The notes: a model not told the origin generated them from the sequence alone. Positions 34,872 to 46,924 are shown, counted from the first letter of the stretch. The stretch: DNA of 64,000 nt from Cellulosimicrobium sp. CUA-896 (GCF_001942335.1 NZ_MKKH01000022.1:1-64000); one strand, 5' to 3'. Made by a program: numbers and translations.

Positions 34872-36373
34872 TCAGCCGTCCTCGGCCGTCGCGGGCCCGT
34901 CGGCCCGTCGCCCCGGGGGCGGCGCCTGGCCGAGGATCTCGCGCACGCGCGCGAGCCGGTCGCCGACCTGACGCTCGAACCCCCGGTCGGACGGCGTGTA
35001 GTAGCGCGCCCCGACGAGGGTGTCCGGCAGGTACTGCTGCGGCGCGACGGCGTGCGGCGCGTCGTGCGCGTACCGGTAGCCCGTGCCGTGGCCCAGCTGC
35101 TTCGCGCCCGGGTAGTGCGCGTCGCGCAGGTGCGCCGGGACCGTCCCCGCGCGGCCCGCGCGCACGTCCGCGAGCGCCGCGTCGACGCCGAGGTAGGCGG
35201 CGTTCGACTTGGGGGCGGTCGCGAGGTGCACGACGGCCTCCGCGAGGACGATGCGTCCCTCGGGCATGCCGATGAGCTGGACCGCGTGGGCCGCGGCGAC
35301 CGCCGTCTGCAGGGCGGACGGGTCGGCCATGCCGACGTCCTCGGCGGCGGCGATGACGATGCGGCGGGCGATGAAGCGCGGGTCCTCCCCCGCGGCGATC
35401 ATGCGCGCGAGGTAGTGCAGCGCGGCGTCGACGTCGGAGCCGCGCACCGACTTGATGAACGCGGACACCACGTCGTAGTGCTGGTCGCCGTCCCGGTCGT
35501 AGCGCACGGCGGCGACGTCGACGGCCCGCTCGACGGCGTCGAGGTCGACGGTGGTCGCGGCGCGGCCGGCCGGGTCGTCGTCCTCCGAGGCGCCCGCTCC
35601 GGGGCCGGCCGGCTCGTCCCCCGTGCCGGAGAGCGCGCGCCCGCGGCGGCCTCGAGCACGGTCAGCGCCTTGCGGGCGTCGCCGCCGGCGAGCCGGACCA
35701 GGTGGTCCTCGGCCTCGTCGGTGAGCTCGACCAGGCCGCCCAGCCCGCGCTCGTCGGCGACCGCGCGTCGGACGAGGGCGCGCACGTCGCCGTCGTCGAG
35801 CGGCTGGAGCGTGAGCAGCAACGAGCGGGACAGCAGCGGGGAGTTGACGGAGAAGCTGGGGTTCTCCGTGGTCGCGGCGACGAGCGTGACCCAGCGGTTC
35901 TCGACGCTGGGCAGCAGCGCGTCCTGCTGGGACTTGGAGAACCGGTGGACCTCGTCGATGAACAGGACCGTCTCCTCCCCGCCGGTGGCGAGGCGCCGGC
36001 GGGCGTCCTCGACGACGCCGCGCACGTCCTTGACGCCCGCGGTCACGGCGGAGAGCTCGACGAACCGGCGCCCGGACGCCGTCGCGATGAGGTAGGCGAG
36101 GGTCGTCTTGCCGGTGCCCGGCGGGCCCCAGAGGATGACGGACCCCGGTGCGGCGCGGGTCGCGCCGCCGGGTGCGGCGGCCTCGATGAGGCGCCGCAGC
36201 GGCGAGCCGGCGACGAGCAGGTGCGCCTGGCCGGCGACCTCGTCGAGGGTCGCGGGGCGCATCCGGACGGCGAGCGGCGCGCCGGGGCCGGGACGCGGCG
36301 TGCCGTGGCTGCCGGACGCGGCCGCCCCGAAGAGGTCACCGCCGAACAGGTCGGCCGTGGACGCGGAGGACAT
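34872..36373 (-). CDS. rarA: Replication-associated recombination protein RarA/MgsA; frameshifted
   Basis: A clamp-loader-like AAA+ ATPase acting at stalled forks. Walker [20 protein letters not shown], Walker [13 protein letters not shown], sensor 1 [12 protein letters not shown], and sensor 2 near [15 protein letters not shown] one-base loss near 35638 splits VLEAAAGA from [11 protein letters not shown]. After a Gly/Asp-rich linker comes the C-terminal tetramerisation domain [20 protein letters not shown] ... [17 protein letters not shown]. Repaired length 500 residues. A -10 TAGGCT lies 6 nt before the ATG. Confidence 0.93.
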
Positions 36374-36379
36374 GTGAGG

Positions 36380-36385
36380 AGCCTA
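36380..36385 (-). promoter_or_regulatory. -10 hexamer TAGGCT of rarA
   Basis: TAGGCT on the minus strand with 6 nt to the rarA ATG. No LexA box was seen nearby, so there is no sign of SOS control of rarA. Confidence 0.4.
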
Positions 36386-36496
36386 CGCACCGCCGCCCAC
36401 GCGCCGCGCCGCGCCCGGACCGGCCCGTGCGGGGAGGTCGGGTGAAGGTCGCCGGCGCCGCGCGGAGCGATCTGACAGGGCGCGACGGCGGGTGGG

Positions 36497-38756
<2,260 letters not shown>

Positions 38757-38802
38757 CCGCGCGACGACGGCGCGGGGTGCTGCGCCGCGCGCGCCCGGCA
38801 CG

Positions 38803-38808
38803 TAGGTT
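38803..38808 (+). promoter_or_regulatory. -10 hexamer TAGGTT of the response regulator gene
   Basis: TAGGTT then 7 nt to the ATG at 38816. The 16-mer TAGGTTGGTCGCCATG is repeated exactly at the Prim-PolC gene (54312-54327). Confidence 0.5.
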
Positions 38809-38815
38809 GGTCGCC

Positions 38816-39619
38816 ATGTCCGCAGGTCACGACACCGTCGAGCGCACCGCCGTCGTCGTCGAGGACGACCCGGACATCCGCGAGCTGCTCGTGACGGTGC
38901 TCGGCCAGGCGGGGTTCACCACGCACACCGCCGCGACGGGGCGCGACGGCGTCGAGCTGGTGCACCGCACGGACCCGCTCGTGACGACGCTGGACGTCAG
39001 CCTCCCCGACATCGACGGGTTCGAGGTGTGCCGGCGCATCCGCGCCGTGTCCGACACGTACGTCGTCATGCTCACCGCGCGCTCGGAGGAGATCGACGCG
39101 CTCATGGGCCTGGACGCCGGCGCGGACGACTACCAGACGAAGCCGTTCCGTCCGCGCGAGCTGCGGGCGCGCATCGAGGCGCTCCTGCGCCGCCCGCGCG
39201 TCCCGGTCGCCGGTGACGCCTCGTCGCGCCCCGCGACGGCCGCCGCGCCGCCGGGCCCCGCGCCCGACCCCGTGCGTCCGGCGCCCGCGTCGTCCGCGCA
39301 GGTCGCGGACGGGCTCGAGGTGGACGCGGACGCGCGCCGCGTGCGTGTCGACGGCGTCGAGGTGCACCTCACGCGCAGCGAGTTCGACCTGCTCGCCGCC
39401 CTCGGCGACACCCCCGGGCGCGTGCTGTCCAAGGACCGGCTGGTGCGGGTCCTGTGGGGCGACGCGTACGACACCGGGACGCTCGTGACCGACGCCGACC
39501 GGCGCAGCGTGGAGGTCCATCTCGCGAACCTGCGCCGCAAGCTCGGCGACTCCCCCACCCGGCCACGGTGGATCAGCACCGTGCGCGGGGTGGGCTACCG
39601 CCTCGACGGGCACGGCTGA
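38816..39619 (+). CDS. OmpR/PhoB-type response regulator
   Basis: A DNA-binding response regulator of 267 residues. The receiver has the acidic pocket VVVEDDPDIREL, the phospho-acceptor Asp in TTLDVSLPDIDGFEV, Thr in MLTARS and Lys in TKPFRPREL. A long Pro/Ala linker (about 125-170) leads to a winged helix-turn-helix (LTRSEFDLLAALGDTPGRVL ... RWISTVRGVGYRLDG). The histidine kinase on the opposite strand is the likely partner. The last 47 bp overlap the convergent Hpt-like gene. Probably leaderless. Confidence 0.93.
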   Translation: MSAGHDTVERTAVVVEDDPDIRELLVTVLGQAGFTTHTAATGRDGVELVHRTDPLVTTLDVSLPDIDGFEVCRRIRAVSDTYVVMLTARSEEIDALMGLDAGADDYQTKPFRPRELRARIEALLRRPRVPVAGDASSRPATAAAPPGPAPDPVRPAPASSAQVADGLEVDADARRVRVDGVEVHLTRSEFDLLAALGDTPGRVLSKDRLVRVLWGDAYDTGTLVTDADRRSVEVHLANLRRKLGDSPTRPRWISTVRGVGYRLDGHG

Positions 39620-40034
39620 CCCGCGCCGCGGACCCGGGCGTCACGGACGCCGGCGCCTCGCCGTCGCACCACGCCGGGAGCACGGCCGCCGTCCGGGTCA
39701 CCGCCACGACCGCGGCCGTGGTCAGGTCGGCCAGGCGGCGGTCCGGCGAGCGCGGGTCGCCCTCCCCGCCCGACCCGCGCACCACCGCGAGCTCGCGCCC
39801 GGCGAGCGCGGCGAGCTCGTGCGCGCCGACCATCGTGGACGTGCACCGCAGCGAGAGCAGCACGGCCTCGGCGTCGCCCACGTCGCCGGCGGTGAGCGCC
39901 GCGCGCAGCCGCAGCAGGCGCGGCCCGAGCGCCCCCGTCCACGCGGCGACGAACCGGCCCACCGCCTCCCGGTCACCGCCGAGGTCGGCGGCGAGCGCGT
40001 CCCACGCCCGCCGGAGTGCGGGCTCGCGGGTCAC
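39573..40034 (-). CDS. Hpt-domain protein lacking the phosphorylatable His
   Basis: A 153-residue, mostly helical protein. REAVGRFVAAWTGALGPRLL, RLRAALTAGDVGDAEAVLLS, LRCTSTMVGAHELAALAGRE matches the Hpt four-helix pattern. At the active position, where family members have A-H-x-L-K-G-S, it reads L-L-S-L-R-C-T, so the His is Leu. It may act as a docking or inhibitory pseudo-Hpt. The tail is basic and probably disordered. The GTG start overlaps the glycosyltransferase stop as GTGA; the 3' end overlaps the regulator gene by 47 bp on the other strand. Confidence 0.55.
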   Translation of the reverse strand: MTREPALRRAWDALAADLGGDREAVGRFVAAWTGALGPRLLRLRAALTAGDVGDAEAVLLSLRCTSTMVGAHELAALAGRELAVVRGSGGEGDPRSPDRRLADLTTAAVVAVTRTAAVLPAWCDGEAPASVTPGSAARVSRARRGGSPPRARC

Positions 40035-41545
40035 GCCCGGAAGCCGTGCTGGCGGCGCACGACGCGACGCAGCATGAACAGCGTCTGCACGACCGTGACG
40101 ACCCCGAGCACCGGCCAGCCGACGGCGAGGACCGCGGAGCGCGCCTCGACGGGCAGGAGGGTCCAGGCCCACCCGGTGGCCGCGAGCGTCGACACGCCGA
40201 CGACGACGGGGCTCAGGTACGCCCACCCGGCGCCGCGCTCGGCCTTCGCCTGCGCGGCCCAGTTATCCGTGCGGGACCGTGAGAGGAACTTGGCCCAGGC
40301 GCGCACGAAGTGCCCGATGCGGATCCACATGTACACCTCGGCGGGCACGAGCGTCGCCGCGAACAGCACGTCGCGCCAGTTGCGGTCGCGCATCGACAGC
40401 GCGGTGCGCACGTTGAGGGCGACGGCGACCGCCGGGGGGACGAGCCAGACGGGCGAGAACTCGAACGCCCCGATGCTCGCCGCGCCGGCGACGAGCAGGC
40501 CGAACACGACGCGCGTGAGCGCGTTGACCACCATCGAGGCGTTCTCCATCCAGCGCAGGCGCAGGTTCGGGTGGAAGGGCTGCCCCTGGGTGTCGCCGCG
40601 CTGGCCCGGCCACATGAGGTCGATGGCGCCGTAGTTCCACTTGACCTGCTGACCGTCCAGGGCGCGCAGCGTCGTCATGCCGCCGACCGTCGCGCGCGCG
40701 GTCGCGGAGATCTTCGTCGAGTAGCCGAGGGACTTGATCTGCAGGCTCAGCAGGGAGTCCTCGACCTCCGAGTCGGACACCCACGGGCTGGCCTGGTGGT
40801 GGGCCGTCATGACGGCCTCGAGCGCGCTCGTGCGGAACAGCGACGCCTGCCCGCCGAGCACCGCCATGTTGCGGCCGCGCAGCAGGTTCTGCAGGTTGAA
40901 CGCGGCGAACTGGGCACGCTGCCCGGTGAGCAGGAAGCGCGGGAGCCCGCGGGGCGCGTCGGTGTTGTCGACGGTGTAGATCGCGGAGATCCCGCCGATG
41001 CGCGGGTCGGACGACATCTCCGCCTCCAGGCGCTCGACGGCGTCCTTCGCCAGGACGGTGTCGCCGTCGACGCCGAGCAGGTAGTCCGCGCCGCGCACGA
41101 GCCGGAACCCGTAGTTCAGGGCGCCGACCTTCTTGTCCGCGAGCCGGCCCAGGTCGTGCACGTAGACCCGGGTGACCTGCTCGACGCCCTTGCGCACGAC
41201 GGTGTGCTCGCCCGCCAGCTTCGACGCCCTCGCGAACGTCCGGTCGGTCGTGTTGTTGACGACGACGTGCACGACGTCCGGCAGGCGCGTCTGGCGCAGC
41301 AGCCCCTTGAGGACCGCCTTGATGGTCGACTCCTCGTTGTAGGCGGGGACCACCGCGCCGATCGTCGCGCGCCGCTGCTGCTCCGGCACGACGAGCTCGT
41401 CGGGGGTGAACGCGTACCGGCCCGGACCGGGGCCCAGCAGGTCGAGCGCGAGGGCGTCCGTGACGCGGAGGTCGAGCAGCGGGTCCGTCAGCAGCGCGGT
41501 CATGGAGGGCACCTCGTCGATAGTTGCGGTTTCAACGAGATGCAT
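40031..41545 (-). CDS. Membrane GT2-family glycosyltransferase, processive type
   Basis: An inverting GT-A glycosyltransferase of about 504 residues. IGAVVPAYNEESTIKAVLKG opens the nucleotide-sugar domain, YLLGVDGDTVLAKDAVERL holds the DxD, SDSEVEDSLLSLQIKSLGY the base-region ED, and LDGQQVKWNYGAIDL stands where processive synthases have Q-x-x-RW. Four or five TM helices follow from about residue 335. The pattern resembles poly-N-acetylglucosamine, hyaluronan or cellulose synthases, but the sugar cannot be told. ATG 41545 has little ribosome-binding sequence; ATG 41503 (MTALLTDPLL), with GAGG 8 nt upstream, is an alternative start. Intact. Confidence 0.88.
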   Translation of the reverse strand: MHLVETATIDEVPSMTALLTDPLLDLRVTDALALDLLGPGPGRYAFTPDELVVPEQQRRATIGAVVPAYNEESTIKAVLKGLLRQTRLPDVVHVVVNNTTDRTFARASKLAGEHTVVRKGVEQVTRVYVHDLGRLADKKVGALNYGFRLVRGADYLLGVDGDTVLAKDAVERLEAEMSSDPRIGGISAIYTVDNTDAPRGLPRFLLTGQRAQFAAFNLQNLLRGRNMAVLGGQASLFRTSALEAVMTAHHQASPWVSDSEVEDSLLSLQIKSLGYSTKISATARATVGGMTTLRALDGQQVKWNYGAIDLMWPGQRGDTQGQPFHPNLRLRWMENASMVVNALTRVVFGLLVAGAASIGAFEFSPVWLVPPAVAVALNVRTALSMRDRNWRDVLFAATLVPAEVYMWIRIGHFVRAWAKFLSRSRTDNWAAQAKAERGAGWAYLSPVVVGVSTLAATGWAWTLLPVEARSAVLAVGWPVLGVVTVVQTLFMLRRVVRRQHGFRA

Positions 41546-41583
41546 CCTGCGCCGCCCGCCTCGGTGCCGGACCGGGTTCGGCG

Positions 41584-41611
41584 CAGGAACACCTCAGGAT
41601 CACCTCAGGAC
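41584..41611 (-). repeat. 11-bp tandem repeats before the glycosyltransferase gene
   Basis: On the plus strand CACCTCAGGAT (41590-41600) is followed at once by CACCTCAGGAC (41601-41611), with a further half-unit CAGGA at 41584-41588. Read toward the glycosyltransferase: TCCTGAGGTGA, TCCTGAGGTGT, TCCTG. Direct repeats one helical turn apart are the usual target of OmpR/PhoB-type regulators. The stop of the upstream gene lies inside the second unit. Confidence 0.55.
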
Positions 41612-42719
41612 GCCACGTCCCGCTCCGCGGCGGCCGTCCGGGCCCGCGCGACGAGGGCGCGCAGCTCGTCGGCCGGGCCCGCCAGCACCCCGTGCCGCAC
41701 GTCGAGCACCACGGGATCGCCGTCGAGGTCGAGCGGCTGCTCGACCAGCGCGCGCTCGACCTCGCGCAGCCAGCCGCCGGCGTCGGCGTGCGCCGGCAGG
41801 ACCACGAGGACGTCGTCCCGTTGCGCGCCGTCGTGCCCCGCCAGCGCGCCGCCGGGCAGGGTCTCGAGCACCACCGCGGCGAGGTGCGCGCGGGCCTGTT
41901 CGCGCCCCCCGCCGCCGAAGGCGTCCGCGAGCGCGGCCGCGTCCCGCAGGCGCACGACCGCCACCTGCACGGCCGGGCCGAGCCGTCCGCGGCGCACGCG
42001 CTCGGCGAGCGAGGCCTCGAGGTAGGGCATGGTCCGGGTCCCGAGGACGGCGTCGTACCGCGAGACGGCCGCCTCCGCGGTCTCCCGGGTGCGCAGCGCC
42101 ATCATGGCGAACGCGCCGACCACGACGAGCACGACGTTGACGACGGTCGTCGTCGACGTCGGGAAGAAGCGTTCGAACGTCGCGGACCCGGGGCCCCCGG
42201 CGGCGAACGCGACCGCGCGTCCGGCGTAGTACGCGCCCGCGACGGCGCACACGACGCGAGGACGCTCGCGTGCACCGCCCCGGGGCGAGCGCGTCCCAGC
42301 AGCTCGGCCGCGGCCAGCACGGACCACGTCGCGACCGCGAGCAGGTAGGGCAGCCCCCCGGCCCACGGACCACCGGCCGGGCCCCGGGCGAGCGCGAGGA
42401 CGGCGACGAGGACGGCGCTCGCGGCGACGACGACGACGAGCGGTCGCCGGCCCTCGCGGGCGCGGGCCCCGGACCAGATGGCGCCGAGGGACAGCACGAA
42501 CGCGCCGTTCCCGAGGGCGGTGGCCCACCACAGGCGCGGCGACTCCGCGGCGAGGTAGGCGAACGTCGTGAGGACCGCGGCGAGGAACGTCAGGCTCCAG
42601 CACCGGTCGACCCGGTCGGTCCGCCCGCGGCGCCACACCCCGAGCACGAACAGCGCCGCCACCACGACGACGAGCACGGACGACAGGACGAGGACGGTCG
42701 TCGTGTCGAGCGCGCTCAC
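41605..42719 (-). CDS. Seven-TM protein with degenerate GGDEF-like domain; frameshifted
   Basis: About 371 residues after repair of a one-base loss near 42255 (SVLA/VVCAVAGAYY). Around seven TM helices fill the first 250 residues. The C-terminal domain RYDAVLGTRTMPYLEASLAE ... RDDVLVVLPAHADAGGWLRE aligns by pattern with a GGDEF domain. The DxLTGLxNR start reads DAVLGTRTM and the GGDEF loop reads QRDDV, so diguanylate cyclase activity is not expected; it may bind nucleotide or partner proteins. GTG start overlapping the histidine kinase stop as GTGA. Confidence 0.6.
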
Positions 42720-44344
42720 GGGGCCGCTCCCGCCGGGATGCGCACCTCGACCACGGTCCCCGCGCCGAGCTCGCTCGTGAGCGCGACGGAGCCGCCGTGC
42801 GCGTGCACGATCTCCTGCACGAGGTGCAGGCCGAGACCGGTGCCGTGGCGCGGCCCCTGGCGGGCGGACGCCGCGCGGTAGAAGCGGGTGAAGACCCGGT
42901 CGACGTCGGTCGCGGCGATGCCGACGCCCTCGTCCCGCACGCGCAGCACGGCGACGCCGGCGCTCGCGTCGACCGAGAGGACGACCTCGACGGTGCCACC
43001 GTCGGAGTACTTCACCGCGTTCGACAGCAGGTTGTCCACCACCTGTCGCAGGCGCACGCGGTCACCGCGCACCACGGCGCCGTCCGGCGGCCGGGACCAC
43101 GCGACGACCAGCGCGTCGGCGCGCGCGAGCGGCGCGATCGCGGCGACGGCCTCGTCGACGACGGTCGCGAGGTCGACGTCCGCGCGCTCCAGCTCGAGGC
43201 GCGCACCACGGGTCGCCGCGGCCGTGAGGAGGCCGTCCACGAGGTCGAGGAGCCGGTCGGCGTTGCGGGTCGCGACGTCGAGGTGGTGCGCCACGGTGCG
43301 CGACGCCGACGGGTCGTCGGCGGCGAGCTCGAGGTGGCCGACGATCGACGTGAGCGGCGTGCGCAGCTCGTGCGAGGCCGCGGTGACGAAGTCCTCCTTG
43401 AGCTCGAGCGCGACGACCTCGTCCGTGAGGTCCTCGAGCGTGACGAGGACGAGCCCTTCACCGGCGCCGCTCGCCGCGCCCTCGAGCCGTATCGCCGAGA
43501 CGCGCAGCGCGTACCGGCCGCCCGGCAGGTGCCACCACCCGACCTCGCCGCGGACCTCCTCGCCGGCCAGGGCTCGCGCGACCGCCCCGCGCTCGTGCGG
43601 GACGCCGTCGAGCGACGCGCTGCGGACCTGCGGGAGCTCGGCCCGGGTGGTCCCGGCCCGCAGGGCCCCGTCCGTGGCCTCCTGCGCGAGCCGGTTCGCG
43701 AGGACGACCGTGCCCCGGTCGTCGAGCAGGACGATGCCCACGCCCGTGGTGCTCACCACGGCGTCCAGGAGCCGGCGCTCGGCCGCGAGCTCCTGCGCGG
43801 CGCGGCGCAGCTGGGCCCCCTGCCGGCGCAGGAGCAGGTTGCGGGCGTCGGACCTGCGCTGGATCGCGCCGACCGACAGGGCGACGGCACCGAGGACGAC
43901 GGGGACGAGCCCGACGCGGGCCGCCTGGCTCGAGGTGACGACGTCGCCGGCGACCGCGGTGGGGAGCCACGTCACGGCGAACGCGCCGACGACGCCGGTC
44001 ACGACACCGGGCGTGCCGTGGCGCTGCGCGAGCCACAGGACCGGGAAGACCCCGAGCAGCGACAACGGCGTGTCGGCCGCGACGAAGAGCGCGACCGCGA
44101 GGAGGTCGACGACGGCGACGACGATCTCCGCACGCGCCGGCAGCCGCGGCCACGGCACCACGAGCGTGAGCGCGACGGCCACGACGAGCGTCGCGACGCC
44201 GGCGACGTACGGGGAGGACAGCACCGAGGACCGGTCGAGGACGGTCAGGCCGAGCGTCGCGAGCATCGCCGTGGCCACGAAGGGGAGGTTGACGAGGAAG
44301 ATCCCGGCGTGCACGCTCGCGCCGTCGGTCGTGCTCGCCCCCAT
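42716..44344 (-). CDS. Membrane sensor histidine kinase
   Basis: A 542-residue sensor with about six N-terminal TM helices and no large external domain, a PAS-like segment ([20 protein letters not shown]), then the dimerisation/phosphoacceptor motif [18 protein letters not shown] (His near 327) and the ATPase domain: N box [16 protein letters not shown]1 [18 protein letters not shown]2 [13 protein letters not shown]. It probably senses a signal in the membrane and feeds the convergent OmpR-type regulator. ATG start with TACCCT 7 nt upstream. Intact. Confidence 0.92.
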   Translation of the reverse strand: MGASTTDGASVHAGIFLVNLPFVATAMLATLGLTVLDRSSVLSSPYVAGVATLVVAVALTLVVPWPRLPARAEIVVAVVDLLAVALFVAADTPLSLLGVFPVLWLAQRHGTPGVVTGVVGAFAVTWLPTAVAGDVVTSSQAARVGLVPVVLGAVALSVGAIQRRSDARNLLLRRQGAQLRRAAQELAAERRLLDAVVSTTGVGIVLLDDRGTVVLANRLAQEATDGALRAGTTRAELPQVRSASLDGVPHERGAVARALAGEEVRGEVGWWHLPGGRYALRVSAIRLEGAASGAGEGLVLVTLEDLTDEVVALELKEDFVTAASHELRTPLTSIVGHLELAADDPSASRTVAHHLDVATRNADRLLDLVDGLLTAAATRGARLELERADVDLATVVDEAVAAIAPLARADALVVAWSRPPDGAVVRGDRVRLRQVVDNLLSNAVKYSDGGTVEVVLSVDASAGVAVLRVRDEGVGIAATDVDRVFTRFYRAASARQGPRHGTGLGLHLVQEIVHAHGGSVALTSELGAGTVVEVRIPAGAAP

Positions 44345-44351
44345 GGTCCCG

Positions 44352-44357
44352 AGGGTA
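44352..44357 (-). promoter_or_regulatory. -10 hexamer TACCCT of the histidine kinase operon
   Basis: TACCCT on the minus strand, 7 nt before the kinase ATG, so probably leaderless. It would drive kinase, GGDEF-like protein, glycosyltransferase and Hpt-like protein as one transcript. Confidence 0.45.
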
Positions 44358-44442
44358 AGGTCTCGCGCCGCCGCTCGCCGTCAGCGACGCGGCTCGAGGT
44401 GGCGGGTCCGGTGGCGGGCCCGTGCCGCGGGGACGTCCGGGA

Positions 44443-44487
44443 CGCGCGAGGGCGCGCCGACCGGTGCGGTCGGCGCGCCCTCGCGCG
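44443..44487 (-). terminator. Perfect 20-bp-stem terminator of aspS
   Basis: Arms 44443-44462 and 44468-44487 pair without mismatch around the 5-nt loop GGTGC. It starts 13 bp after the aspS stop and lies before the histidine kinase promoter. It is the longest perfect hairpin I found in the window. No U tract. Confidence 0.75.
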
Positions 44488-44499
44488 CGGTGCCGGCGG

Positions 44500-46309
44500 T
44501 CAGCCCGCTGCGGCAGCCGGGAGGTTGCCCGGCTCGCCGGGGGGCGCGGGCTTCGCGTCCACGCCGGCCTCCTTGCGCTGCTCCGGCGTGATCGGCGCGG
44601 GCGCTGCGTGAGCGGGTCGTAGCCGCCACCGGACTTGGGGAACGCGATGACGTCGCGGATGGAGTCCGACTGCGTGAGCAGCGCGACGATGCGGTCCCAG
44701 CCGAACGCGATGCCGCCGTGCGGCGGGGCGCCGAACTTGAACGCGTCGAGCAGGAAGCCGAACTTCTCCTGGGCCTCCGCGGGGCCGATGCCCATGACCT
44801 CGAACACGCGCTCCTGCACGTCGCGGCGGTGGATACGGATGGACCCGCCGCCGATCTCGTTGCCGTTGCACACGATGTCGTAGGCGTACGCGAGCGCGCT
44901 GCCGGGGTCGGACTCGAACGTGTCGACCCAGTCCGGCGTCGGCGAGGTGAACGCGTGGTGCACCGCCGTCCACGCGGAGCTGCCGAGCGCGACGTCGCCC
45001 TCGCTCGCGGCCTCGCCCGTCGGCTTGAACAGCGGGGCGTCGACGACCCAGACGAAGGCCCACGCGTCCTCGTCGACCTGGCCGGTGCGGTGGGCGATCT
45101 CCTGGCGTGCCGCGCCGAGCAGCGCGCGCGACTCGGAGGTCTTCCCCGCGGCGAAGAACACCGCGTCGCCGGGCTGGGCGCCGGTGGCCTCGCGGAGCCC
45201 GTCGCGCTCGGCGTCGGACAGGTTCTTGGCGACCGGGCCGCCGAGCGTGCCGTCCTCCCCGAACGTCACGTACGCGAGACCGCGGGCGCCGCGCTGCTTG
45301 GCCCACTCCTGCCACGCGTCGAACTGGCGGCGCGGCTGCGAGGCTCCGCCGGCCATGACGACGGCGCCGACGTACTCAGCCTGGAACACGCGGAACGGGG
45401 TGTCCGCGAAGTAGTCCGTGAGCTCGACGAGCGGGTTGCCGAAGCGCAGGTCGGGCTTGTCGGTGCCGTACAGGCGCATCGCGTCGTGGAACGTCATGCG
45501 CGGGATCGGCGTCGGGACCGTGTAGCCGATCAGCTCCCAGAGCGCCACGAGGATCTTCTCGGCGAGCGCGATGACGTCGTCCTGCTCGACGAAGCTCATC
45601 TCGACGTCGAGCTGGGTGAACTCGGGCTGGCGGTCGGCGCGGAAGTCCTCGTCGCGGTAGCAGCGTGCGATCTGGTAGTAGCGCTCCATGCCGGCGACCA
45701 TGAGCAGCTGCTTGAACAGCTGCGGCGACTGCGGCAGCGCGTACCAGGAGCCCGGGGACAGGCGCGCGGGGACGAGGAAGTCGCGCGCGCCTCGGGTGTG
45801 GAGCGCGTGAGCGTCGGCGTCTCGACCTCGACGAAGTCCTCCGCGTCGAGCACGCGGCGCGCCGCCTGGTTGACCTTGGCGCGCAGGCGCATCGCAGCAG
45901 ACGGCGCAGGCCTGCGTAGGTCGAGGTAGCGGTGCCTGAGCCGTGCCTCCTCGCCGATCGTCTCGGTGTCCGCGAGCGCCGTGGAGACCTGGAACGGCAG
46001 CGCGTCGGACGTGTTGAGCACGACGACGTCGCTCGCCAGGACCTCGATCTCGCCCGTGGGCAGGTTCGGGTTCTCGTTGCCCTCGGGGCGGCGGGAGACC
46101 TCGCCGGTGACCTGGAGCACGAACTCGCTGCGCAGCGGGTGCGCGACGGCCTCGTCGCGGATGACGACCTGGGCGATGCCGGACGCGTCGCGCAGGTCGA
46201 TGAAGGCCACTCCCCCGTGATCGCGGCGACGGTCGACCCAGCCCGTGAGGGTGACGGTCTGACCGGTGTGCTCGGCCCGCAGTGAGCCGGCCGTGTGGGT
46301 GCGGAGCAC
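44500..46309 (-). CDS. aspS: Aspartate-tRNA ligase; frameshifted twice
   Basis: Charges tRNA-Asp (and tRNA-Asn where asnS is missing). The OB anticodon domain starts [20 protein letters not shown] and includes [18 protein letters not shown]. Class II motif 2 is [17 protein letters not shown], the bacterial GAD insert follows, and motif 3 is [13 protein letters not shown]. One-base losses near 45790 (STPE/GARDFLV) and near 44608 ([13 protein letters not shown]) break the frame; the first loses a conserved Gly. Repaired length 603 residues. GTG start at 46309 with AAGGA upstream. Confidence 0.95.
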
Positions 46310-46403
46310 GGAGTTCGTCCTTCCATGTCGTGGCGAGGGTCTGTGGTGCGACGGTCCGGGTGCGAGGGGTCGCGTGGGGTGGGGCGCGTCGAGCGCCCGT
46401 GCG

Positions 46404-46409
46404 AGTCTA
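46404..46409 (-). promoter_or_regulatory. Possible -10 hexamer TAGACT of aspS
   Basis: TAGACT on the minus strand, 94 bp before the aspS GTG, the same hexamer as at fmt and metK. It would give an 85-90 nt leader. No leader peptide or riboswitch was recognised. Confidence 0.35.
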
Positions 46410-46446
46410 GTCGCTGACCGTCCACGCCCGACCCAGGGAGACCTCC

Positions 46447-46914
46447 GTGCCGCGCACGATCGCCACCACCCGCCGCCTCGACCGTCCGGAGCTCGTCGAG
46501 CTGCTGCGCTCGCGTCACGACGGCGTGCTCGTCACCACCCGCTCCGACGGCTCGCCGCAGCTGAGCCCGGTGACGTACGGGGTCGACGACGCGGGCCGCG
46601 TCGTCGTGTCCACGTACCCGGAGCGGGCCAAGGCCGTGAACCTGCGCCGCCGCCCGCAGGCGTCGCTGCTGTCGCTCGGACCGGGCTTCTCCGACCCGTG
46701 GGTGCAGGTCGACGGGACCGCCGAGGTGATCGAGCTGCCGGAGGCCGTCGAGCCTCTGGTCGACTACTACCGCGCGATCTCGGGCGAGCACCCGGACTGG
46801 GACGAGTACCGCGCCGCGATGGTGGCGCAGGGCAAGTGCCTGCTGCGCGTGACGATCACGCGCTGGGGGCCGGTCGCCACGGGCGGGTTCCCTGCGCGCC
46901 TCGCGGACGGCTGA
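46447..46914 (+). CDS. PPOX-class (F420- or FMN-binding) oxidoreductase, Rv1155-like
   Basis: A 155-residue split-barrel flavin/deazaflavin protein. [58 protein letters not shown] and [20 protein letters not shown] follow the FDOR-B pattern of Rv1155-type proteins, which bind coenzyme F420. The physiological substrate is unknown. GTG start at 46447, divergent from aspS. It converges on the radical SAM gene with a 10-bp gap. Confidence 0.8.
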   Translation: MPRTIATTRRLDRPELVELLRSRHDGVLVTTRSDGSPQLSPVTYGVDDAGRVVVSTYPERAKAVNLRRRPQASLLSLGPGFSDPWVQVDGTAEVIELPEAVEPLVDYYRAISGEHPDWDEYRAAMVAQGKCLLRVTITRWGPVATGGFPARLADG

Positions 46915-46924
46915 CGGGCGAGCC

